A DNA stretch of 13,184 bases, taken from contig CAKRAY010000031.1 in assembly GCA_934296355.1 (NCBI GenBank), positions 1-13,184 on the forward strand. The letters are read 5' to 3'. This stretch comes from an uncultured Clostridia bacterium. Lineage in GTDB: Bacteria > Bacillota > Clostridia > Christensenellales > DTU072. Position 1 is the stretch's first letter, and each line of letters opens with the position of its first letter. A program made the position numbers and the translations under genes. The notes beneath the pieces were generated by a model, which was given only the letters and a program-made list of their open reading frames with translations, was not told the DNA's origin and searched no databases. This document shows positions 7,760-13,184 of this stretch, piece by piece.

Positions 7760-8140
7760 TTACTTTTTAAGAGCCGCTTGTTTCGCGCGATAGTCTTTTA
7801 TCGCTTCGGCAATCGCTTCTTCCGCAAGTACCGAGCAATGAATTTTTTGCGGCGGTAAACCCTCGAGCGCTTCGACGACGTCGGCGTTTTTTACTTGCAA
7901 CGCTTCTTCGAGCGTCTTACCTTTTATCATTTCGGTCGCAATGGAACTACTCGCTATTGCAGCCGCGCAGCCGAACGTTTTGAATTTGGCGTCGACGATT
8001 ACGTCGTTTTCGATTTTCAAAAAAACCTGCATTATATCTCCGCATTTTGCGTTGCCGACAGTGCCAACGCCGTCGGCGTTTTCTATTTCTCCTACGTTTT
8101 TCGGATTGGCAAACGTGTCAAGAACTTTTGCGTTATACAT
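7760..8140 (-). CDS. iscU: Iron-sulfur cluster assembly scaffold protein IscU (NifU N-terminal family)
   Basis: A 126-residue scaffold on which Fe-S clusters are built using sulfur delivered by the cysteine desulfurase. All three cluster cysteines are present: Cys33 in AKCGD (with Asp35), Cys58 in FGCAAAIASSS, and Cys102 preceded by His101 in KIHCSVLAEEA. Only the NifU N-terminal domain is present; there is no C-terminal NFU extension. The length is normal for the short Clostridia-type IscU. It starts 2 bp after the iscS stop, and its GGAGAT ribosome site lies inside the end of iscS, so the pair is co-transcribed and probably translationally coupled. The C-terminus is lysine- and alanine-rich. 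No HscA, HscB, Fdx or IscR gene accompanies it. Confidence 0.97.
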   Translation of the reverse strand: MYNAKVLDTFANPKNVGEIENADGVGTVGNAKCGDIMQVFLKIENDVIVDAKFKTFGCAAAIASSSIATEMIKGKTLEEALQVKNADVVEALEGLPPQKIHCSVLAEEAIAEAIKDYRAKQAALKK

Positions 8141-8142
8141 AT

Positions 8143-9312
8143 TTACTTATCTCCTTCTTCATTATATATCGGTGACCAACTGCGAAGTTTTTTCACGGTT
8201 TCGCGTAATACGTCCGCAGCATAATCTACTTCTTCCATTGTGTTATCTTTTCCGAAACTAAATCTGATCGAACTGTGCGCTTCTTCGATTTCGGCGCCGG
8301 TCGCCAAAATAACGTAAGACGGTTCCAAACTTCCCGAACTGCAAGCGGAACCGCTGCTTACGGCAATTCCGTTTAGGTCAAGCGTCATTAAGATAGACTC
8401 TCCTTCGATATAGTCGAAACTGAAATTCGCGTTATTTACAAGTCTATGTTCCGTTCCGCCGTTTAATTTACAGTGAGGAATTTCCTTGCTGACCCTTTCT
8501 ATAAAGTGATCTCGAAGCATTTTTATTCTCTTATTATTTTCTTCCATTTCGCTTATAGAAAGTTCTAACGCGAGCGCCATGCCGACAATACCGGGAGTAT
8601 TTGTCGTACCGGCTCTATACGTTCTTTCTTGATGTCCACCATATATCAATCTATCGATTTTTACTCCGTTTCTGATATAAAGCAAACCTATTCCTTTCGG
8701 ACCGTGAAACTTATGAGCGGACAAACTCAATAAGTCGATATTGTATTCGTTAACGTCGATTTTTATGCTGCTCATGGCTTGAACGGCGTCGGTATGGAAT
8801 ATAATACCGTTTTCTTTACAAAAAGCGCCGATTTCCTTAATGGGTTGTATCGCGCCCATCTCGTTGTTCGCAAACATTACCGAAACCATAACCGTGTCGT
8901 CGCGAACTGCCTTTTTAATATCTTCAAGCGAGACCCTACCGTCTCTACCTACTTTAACGTAAGTGACCTCATAACCTTCTTTTTCGAGGAATTTACAAGT
9001 TTGCATTATCGCGGGGTGTTCGATAACGGTAGTTACGAGATGTTTACCAAAAGCCTTATTGGCATGCATTACGCCGCGTAAAGCCCAGTTATCGCTTTCC
9101 GTGCCGCCGCTGGTGATATAGATTTCCGATGGCTTCGCGCCTAAACAATTCGCTAACTTCGCTCTTGCGTCGTCGACGACCGCCAACGCTTCTCTTCCGT
9201 ATGCGTGAAGGCTCGACGCGTTCCCGTACACATCCGTCATATACGGTAGCATCTTCTTTACCACTCTTTCATCTGTAGCCGTTGTTGCTGAATTATCTAA
9301 ATATACTTTCAT
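8143..9312 (-). CDS. iscS: Cysteine desulfurase, IscS/NifS group
   Basis: A pyridoxal-phosphate enzyme that converts cysteine to alanine and passes the sulfur, as a persulfide, to partners such as IscU and tRNA thiolation enzymes. At 389 residues it has a normal length. Visible motifs are YLDNSATT (4-11), TSGGTESDN (67-75), IEHPA with His99, FHTDAVQ with Asp175 binding the cofactor, and SAHKFHGPKG (198-207), where Lys201 forms the Schiff base. The SSGSACSSG loop (319-327) carries the catalytic Cys324; this is the long mobile loop of group I enzymes rather than the SufS type. It is followed after 2 bp by iscU, the expected sulfur acceptor. An AGGAGAG ribosome site precedes the ATG. In Clostridia such genes are named either iscS or nifS. 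Confidence 0.96.
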   Translation of the reverse strand: MKVYLDNSATTATDERVVKKMLPYMTDVYGNASSLHAYGREALAVVDDARAKLANCLGAKPSEIYITSGGTESDNWALRGVMHANKAFGKHLVTTVIEHPAIMQTCKFLEKEGYEVTYVKVGRDGRVSLEDIKKAVRDDTVMVSVMFANNEMGAIQPIKEIGAFCKENGIIFHTDAVQAMSSIKIDVNEYNIDLLSLSAHKFHGPKGIGLLYIRNGVKIDRLIYGGHQERTYRAGTTNTPGIVGMALALELSISEMEENNKRIKMLRDHFIERVSKEIPHCKLNGGTEHRLVNNANFSFDYIEGESILMTLDLNGIAVSSGSACSSGSLEPSYVILATGAEIEEAHSSIRFSFGKDNTMEEVDYAADVLRETVKKLRSWSPIYNEEGDK

Positions 9313-9372
9313 TTACTCTCCTATTAGTAGCGATAGCAACAAATATTTGATATAAAAGTCGTCATCGTATTA

Positions 9373-9386
9373 TTTTCTTTCGAAAA
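9373..9386 (-). repeat. Small inverted repeat in the iscS leader
   Basis: TTTTC (9373-9377) and GAAAA (9382-9386) are perfect inverted arms with a 4-nt loop. The repeat sits at the very start of the predicted iscS transcript, which has an untranslated leader of about 75 nt. It may be a 5' stabilising hairpin or an operator half-pair, but such a short AT-rich repeat could arise by chance. Confidence 0.25.
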
Positions 9387-9394
9387 TCAACTAA

Positions 9395-9423
9395 ATTATA
9401 CACCAACAAAATATTTTTTTCAA
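9395..9423 (-). promoter_or_regulatory. Strong sigma-A promoter of iscS-iscU
   Basis: On the minus strand, TTGAAA (9418-9423) and a perfect TATAAT (9395-9400) are separated by exactly 17 bp, all within the 151-bp gap between hisS and iscS. The predicted start is near 9388. This makes iscSU an independent unit even though hisS runs in the same direction upstream. Confidence 0.85.
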
Positions 9424-9430
9424 CCGTTTA

Positions 9431-9442
9431 CAATAATTATTG
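9431..9442. promoter_or_regulatory. 12-bp palindrome just upstream of the iscS -35 box, possible operator
   Basis: CAATAATTATTG is a perfect 12-bp palindrome, centred about 48 bp before the predicted iscS transcription start and 8 bp from the -35 box. This is a usual place for an activator or repressor site. It does not resemble the known IscR consensus sites. An outer AACC/GGTT pair frames it (within 9421-9454), so it might instead belong to a weak hairpin after hisS. Confidence 0.35.
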
Positions 9443-9463
9443 CCAAGGTTTTCACAGGAAATC

Positions 9464-10726
9464 TCAGTTTTCGTAAGCAGTTAAAAATTCAATCAACTCT
9501 TCTATCGTCATCTCTTTGGAATCTTCCTTATTCCTTAGATTTTTCAATGTAACGAGATTATTGTTGACTTCCTCTTCTCCGAGAACAACCGCATATATGA
9601 AACCGCATTTATCGGCGTATTTCATTTGAGCCTTCAAACTCTTTTCCATAATGTCGGTTTGCGCCGAAACGTTCCGCTTTCTTAATTCGGCAACGATTTT
9701 TTGAGCAATGACGTATTGTTTTTCTCCGAGAGGCGCGACGTACACTGTACCGCATGGCTTTTTACCCATATACAAACCGTTGTTTTCCATTACCATAAGC
9801 AGTCTCTCGATACCCATTCCGAAACCCACGGCAGGAACCTTACCGCCGCCTATTTGCTCTACAAGTCCGTCATATCTTCCGCCGCCGCATACCGTTCCCT
9901 GACTTCCTATTGAGGTCGAAACAAACTCAAATACTGTTTTGGTGTAATAGTCAAGACCTCGAACGATTCGAGGATTGATTTCATATTCGATTCCTAACTG
10001 CGTTAGCGAAGCGCAAACTTTTTCATGATGATTTCTACAATCGTCGCACAAATAATCGAGAACCACGGGCGCGTTTTGCGATAACTTTCTACAGTTATCG
10101 TCTTTACAATCGAGTATACGCAACGGATTTCTTTCCAATCTATCTTGACAAGTGGGGCAAAGTTCGTCTTTATACTCGTAAAAATAACTTTTTAACGCTT
10201 CGGAATACTTCTTTCTACATTCGGGACATCCGATACTGTTAATGTTAAGCTTTAATCCATTCAAGCCTATTCTATCGAAAAAACTCTTAATCAGACTAAT
10301 AACTTCCACATCGGCATAAGGAGAATAACTTCCATATAATTCTACGCCGAACTGATGATGTTCTCTTAGTCTTCCCGCTTGCGGTTTTTCATAACGAAAC
10401 ACGGGCGTTATATAATACATTTTTGACGGTTGCGGAGCGTTAATTAATGCGTTTTCCACAAAACTACGCGCAACGCCTGCCGTTCCCTCGGGTTTAAGCG
10501 TTATACTTCTACCGCCTTTATCTAAAAAGGTATACATTTCTTTATTGACGATATCCGTAGTTTCTCCTACGCCGCGCAAAAATAATTCCGTATGTTCGAA
10601 CGTGGGCGTTCTTATTTCCTTAAATCCGAACGTCTCGGTAATTTCTCTTATTATTCCTTCAACATAATGCCATTTATAACTTTCTTCCGGCAATACGTCT
10701 TTCGTTCCCTTCGGTATGTTTATCAT
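9464..10726 (-). CDS. hisS: Histidyl-tRNA synthetase
   Basis: A class II aminoacyl-tRNA synthetase that activates histidine with ATP and charges tRNA-His in the cytoplasm. At 420 residues the length is normal. Class II motif 2 is visible as FRYEKPQAGRLREHHQFG (110-127). The histidine-specific loops are RGLDYYTKT (256-264, HisA) and GGGRYDGLV (281-289, HisB). Motif 3 is GFGMGIERLL (301-310). An insertion between about 167 and 230 has four CXXC-like cysteine pairs (167/170, 190/193, 207/212, 227/230), a pattern known in many Firmicutes HisRS. The anticodon-binding domain covers about 325-420. It lies 18 bp after hslU with an AGAGGA ribosome site and no promoter of its own that I can see. There is no T-box leader. 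Confidence 0.98.
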   Translation of the reverse strand: MINIPKGTKDVLPEESYKWHYVEGIIREITETFGFKEIRTPTFEHTELFLRGVGETTDIVNKEMYTFLDKGGRSITLKPEGTAGVARSFVENALINAPQPSKMYYITPVFRYEKPQAGRLREHHQFGVELYGSYSPYADVEVISLIKSFFDRIGLNGLKLNINSIGCPECRKKYSEALKSYFYEYKDELCPTCQDRLERNPLRILDCKDDNCRKLSQNAPVVLDYLCDDCRNHHEKVCASLTQLGIEYEINPRIVRGLDYYTKTVFEFVSTSIGSQGTVCGGGRYDGLVEQIGGGKVPAVGFGMGIERLLMVMENNGLYMGKKPCGTVYVAPLGEKQYVIAQKIVAELRKRNVSAQTDIMEKSLKAQMKYADKCGFIYAVVLGEEEVNNNLVTLKNLRNKEDSKEMTIEELIEFLTAYEN

Positions 10727-10744
10727 AGTATCCTCTTTTTTCGG

Positions 10745-12055
10745 TTAAATAATATATTTTTTTAGATTCATCGACTTCAATGCGCTTTCAAGGTGTTCGT
10801 CAACGTATGCTTTATCTATAACGACTTCGACTTCCGTTTCTCCGCATGCGTTAAAGGAAATATCCTCCAATAAAGTTTCCATTATCGTATGCAATCTTCT
10901 CGCGCCGATATTTTCCTTATTCTCGTTTTCCAAAAACGCGATTTTTGCCATTTCGTTAATAGCGTCTTCCGTAAATCTCAAATTTACTTTATCGACTTTG
11001 AGCATTTCGGCGTACTGCATAATTATCGCGTTATCGGGTTCTTTCAGAATCTTTACAAAGTCGTCTTCCGTTAAACTTTGTAATTGCACAAGCACGGGGA
11101 ATCTTCCTTGCAATTCGGGAATCAAATCGCTGACTTTCGACACGTGGAACGCGCCCGCCGCAATAAACAGGATATAATCGGTTTTAAGATTTCCGTACTT
11201 AGTATTAACCGTACATCCCTCGACTATCGGAAGAATATCACGTTGTACGCCTTCGCGGCTAACGTCGGGTCCGCTACCTTGTCCCTTAGACGCGATTTTA
11301 TCCATTTCGTCGATGAAGATTATTCCGTCTTGCTCCGCTCTTTGTAAACCTTCCGTATTTATGGCGTCGTTGTCGAGAAGTTTATCCGCTTCCTCGTTAA
11401 TAAAAATATTTAGAGCGGTAGCCACGTTAATTCTACGTCTTTTTTTCCTTCTCGGCATTATACTGCCGATAATCTCTCCGAAATTATTATCGTTAGGCGC
11501 GCCCATGGGTCCTAAGTTTAATTGCTTTGGCGCTTCTTCCACTTCTATTTCCACGGGGATTTTATCCAGATTTCCCGATCTTAATTCTTGATACAATTCT
11601 TCTCTCAAAATTTCTTCGGGCTTATCCGGATTGGCTTTTTTCTTTATAGGCAAAATGGCGTTAATTATTTTAGACTCGGCTATTTCCCTTGCTTTGGGCT
11701 CTACCACAGCCATTTTTTCTTCCTTTACCAATCTTATAGAACATTCGACAAGATCTCTTATCATGCTTTCCACATCTCTTCCCACATAGCCGACTTCGGT
11801 ACACTTCGTCGCTTCAACCTTAACGAAAGGCGCTTTTACGAGTTTTGCAAGGCGTCTTGCTATTTCCGTCTTTCCTACGCCGGTAGGTCCTTTCATGATA
11901 ATATTTTTCGGCGTAATTTCGTCGCGAACCTCTTGAGGCAACATTCTTCTTCTATATCTGTTACGTAAAGCGACCGCAACCGCTTTTTTCGCTTCGTTTT
12001 GTCCGATAATATATCTATCCAGTTCGGTTACTATTTGTTTCGGGGTAAGTTCCAT
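10745..12055 (-). CDS. hslU: HslU (ClpY), ATPase subunit of the HslVU protease
   Basis: An AAA+ unfoldase whose hexameric ring feeds proteins into the HslV peptidase. At 436 residues it is close to the 443 of Escherichia coli. Near the N-terminus TPKQIVTELDRYIIGQ (4-19) is typical. Walker A is GPTGVGKT (56-63), the pore loop is GYVG (89-92), and the I-domain spans roughly 110-235. Walker B is IIFIDE (245-250), the arginine-finger region is ELQGRFP (314-320), and sensor 2 is GARR (384-387). The C-terminus LKKYII is the conserved tail that docks into HslV. Residue 85 is Cys where family members usually have Phe (EATKFTEVGYVG). It starts 9 bp after hslV, and its strong AAGGAGG site (12060-12066) overlaps the hslV stop codon, which couples the two subunits. 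Confidence 0.98.
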   Translation of the reverse strand: MELTPKQIVTELDRYIIGQNEAKKAVAVALRNRYRRRMLPQEVRDEITPKNIIMKGPTGVGKTEIARRLAKLVKAPFVKVEATKCTEVGYVGRDVESMIRDLVECSIRLVKEEKMAVVEPKAREIAESKIINAILPIKKKANPDKPEEILREELYQELRSGNLDKIPVEIEVEEAPKQLNLGPMGAPNDNNFGEIIGSIMPRRKKRRRINVATALNIFINEEADKLLDNDAINTEGLQRAEQDGIIFIDEMDKIASKGQGSGPDVSREGVQRDILPIVEGCTVNTKYGNLKTDYILFIAAGAFHVSKVSDLIPELQGRFPVLVQLQSLTEDDFVKILKEPDNAIIMQYAEMLKVDKVNLRFTEDAINEMAKIAFLENENKENIGARRLHTIMETLLEDISFNACGETEVEVVIDKAYVDEHLESALKSMNLKKYII

Positions 12056-12064
12056 TTCGCCTCC

Positions 12065-12598
12065 TTAAACCGTTTCTACGGTGATATTGTGATTAGTGAA
12101 AATGCAAATATCGCCTGCGATTTTCATTGCTTTTCTGACAATTTCTTCTGCGCTCATATCCGTATTTTCCATAAGAGCGCGCGCCGCGCTCAATGCGTAG
12201 TTTCCGCCGCTTCCTATAGCGCAAACCCCGCATTCGGGTTCTATGACGTTACCGTCACCGCTAATCACAAGCAAACTCTCTTTATCCGCAACTATAAGCA
12301 TCGCTTCAAGGTTTCTGTTAATTCCTCCTTGACGCCATAGTTCGGCAAGTTCAACCGCGCTTCGCATAAGATTCCCGGAATATTTTTGTAACATACTCTC
12401 AAATTTCTCACTTAAGGTAAATGCGTCGCTGACAGTTCCTGCGAATCCGACCACAACTTTATCGTCGTATATTCTTTTTACTTTTTTGGCATTACCTTTC
12501 ATTATTATACTTTGTCCCATGGTGACTTGTCCGTCCCCCGCAATTGCAGTGACGCCGCCACGCTTTACGGCGCAAATCGTTGTTCCTAATAAATCCAT
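12065..12598 (-). CDS. hslV: HslV (ClpQ), threonine peptidase subunit of the HslVU protease
   Basis: The proteasome-beta-like peptidase of the two-ring HslVU protease. At 177 residues it has a normal length. It begins [11 protein letters not shown], so the catalytic threonine is expected to be Thr6, after removal of a five-residue leader; in Escherichia coli it directly follows the initiator Met. GDGQVTMG (21-28), MKGNAKKV (33-40), [12 protein letters not shown] (51-62), AIGSGGNYA (126-134) and the end [11 protein letters not shown] (162-172) are all family signatures. The AAGGAG ribosome site lies in the last codons of trmFO, 8 nt before the ATG, and I see no better in-frame start nearer Thr6. 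It is 5 bp from trmFO and 9 bp from hslU, so it is part of one operon. Confidence 0.97.
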   Translation of the reverse strand: MDLLGTTICAVKRGGVTAIAGDGQVTMGQSIIMKGNAKKVKRIYDDKVVVGFAGTVSDAFTLSEKFESMLQKYSGNLMRSAVELAELWRQGGINRNLEAMLIVADKESLLVISGDGNVIEPECGVCAIGSGGNYALSAARALMENTDMSAEEIVRKAMKIAGDICIFTNHNITVETV

Positions 12599-12603
12599 TT
12601 TTT

Positions 12604-13184
12604 CTACTCCTTAATTAGTCGTACAAATTCGTGCATGTCGTTTAACGCTCGTTGCGAATACGCCTGTTTTCTTTGACTTTTATCTCTTATCGCTACCTGT
12701 AAAGGCGACATCAGCGAATAACTGACGTGCATCGGTTGGAAATTATCGTTAGCGGAAACGATATAACGTATCAAACTTCCGATAGCGGTATTTTCCGATG
12801 GTAAAATAACTTCCTTTCCTTTTATCTTTCTATCGATATTAATTGCGGTCATAAGCCCGCTCATAGTGCTTTCCAAATATCCTTCAACTCCGCTTATTTG
12901 CCCTGCAAAATAAATATTTTGCGCGTTTTTTGCGGAAAAATCACTATTAATAACTTTCGGAGCGTTTACAAAGGTATTCCTATGCATCACTCCGTATCTG
13001 ACGTATTCGGCGTCTTTTAACGCCGGAATCATTCCGAAAACTCTTTTTTGTTCTCCGAATTTCAAATTGGTTTGAAATCCTACTATGTTATAAAGATTAT
13101 CGTAATTATCTTCTTTCCTTAACTGAACAACGGCATACGGTCTGATTCCCGTAACGGGATTCCTTATTCCGACCGGTCTAAGCG
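12604..13184 (-). CDS. trmFO: TrmFO, folate-dependent tRNA (uracil-54-C5) methyltransferase, C-terminal part
   Basis: A flavoprotein that uses methylenetetrahydrofolate to make ribothymidine at position 54 of tRNAs in many Gram-positive bacteria. Only about the last 192 residues are in the window; the FAD-binding N-terminus, about 240 residues, is beyond the right edge. The visible frame runs [12 protein letters not shown] at the edge, then [30 protein letters not shown] and [14 protein letters not shown]. The late flavin-fold motif [14 protein letters not shown] is also intact; all are characteristic of TrmFO rather than MnmG. It ends 5 bp before hslV, and its last codons carry the hslV ribosome site. 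In Bacillus the orthologue (gid) also precedes the hslV operon, but there xerC/codV lies between them; here it does not. Confidence 0.96.
   Translation of the reverse strand, partial: LRPVGIRNPVTGIRPYAVVQLRKEDNYDNLYNIVGFQTNLKFGEQKRVFGMIPALKDAEYVRYGVMHRNTFVNAPKVINSDFSAKNAQNIYFAGQISGVEGYLESTMSGLMTAINIDRKIKGKEVILPSENTAIGSLIRYIVSANDNFQPMHVSYSLMSPLQVAIRDKSQRKQAYSQRALNDMHEFVRLIKE

Noticed and set aside
7895..8261. Two overlapping plus-strand open frames opposite iscU and the end of iscS
   Set aside because: Both are shadows of clearly recognised conserved genes and have no ribosome sites.
9313..9463. Possible terminator or riboswitch between hisS and iscS
   Set aside because: The AACC/GGTT plus palindrome hairpin is followed by an A-rich, not T-rich, stretch on the minus strand, and no riboswitch-like conserved core is visible.
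10727..10744. T-box leader for hisS
   Set aside because: Only 18 bp separate hslU and hisS, far too short for a T-box.
11588..11968. Open frame of 126 codons on the plus strand
   Set aside because: Antisense to the conserved core of hslU, with aromatic-rich shadow composition.

Overview
The window looks like a chromosomal housekeeping region of an uncultivated, low-to-mid GC member of the Bacillota, most likely a gut-type Clostridia. Support comes from the gene order rpmB / asp23-like (yloU) / fakA (yloV) / recG and trmFO-hslV-hslU, both typical of Firmicutes, from strong AAGGAGG-type ribosome sites, from textbook sigma-A promoters with 17-bp spacers, and from a large BspA-type leucine-rich-repeat surface protein. 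I cannot name a genus. Everything except rpmB is on the minus strand, so the transcriptional order runs from right to left.

Layout in transcription order on the minus strand. (1) 13184-9464: the 3' part of trmFO (tRNA U54 methylation), hslV and hslU (ATP-dependent HslVU protease) and hisS (histidyl-tRNA synthetase). Gaps of 5, 9 and 18 bp suggest one operon. (2) 9312-7760: iscS and iscU, a two-gene Fe-S cluster assembly unit with its own very good promoter just downstream of hisS. It is closed by one or two hairpins, one of which is shared bidirectionally with rpmB. (3) 7452-7646 on the plus strand: rpmB (zinc-ribbon type L28), alone, with its own promoter. (4) 7309-3345: an Asp23-family protein, a FakA/YloV-type DAK2-domain protein and recG, read divergently from rpmB. 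fakA and recG are coupled through a TAATG overlap. (5) 3256 to the left edge: a secreted, possibly lipid-anchored protein of at least 1,085 residues, with B-repeat-like modules followed by BspA-type leucine-rich repeats. It is open at its C-terminus and has its own extended -10 promoter.

The genes serve tRNA maturation and charging, protein quality control, Fe-S and sulfur supply, translation, fatty-acid incorporation and replication-fork repair. The surface protein is the only accessory-type gene. I find no RNA genes, insertion sequences, CRISPR arrays, prophage or attachment sites, and no gene-free stretch longer than about 150 bp. I see no convincing new biological system. The points worth a second look are the architecture of the surface protein, the minimal iscSU unit with an unexplained palindrome at its promoter, the reshuffled surroundings of hslVU, and some small residue-level oddities.
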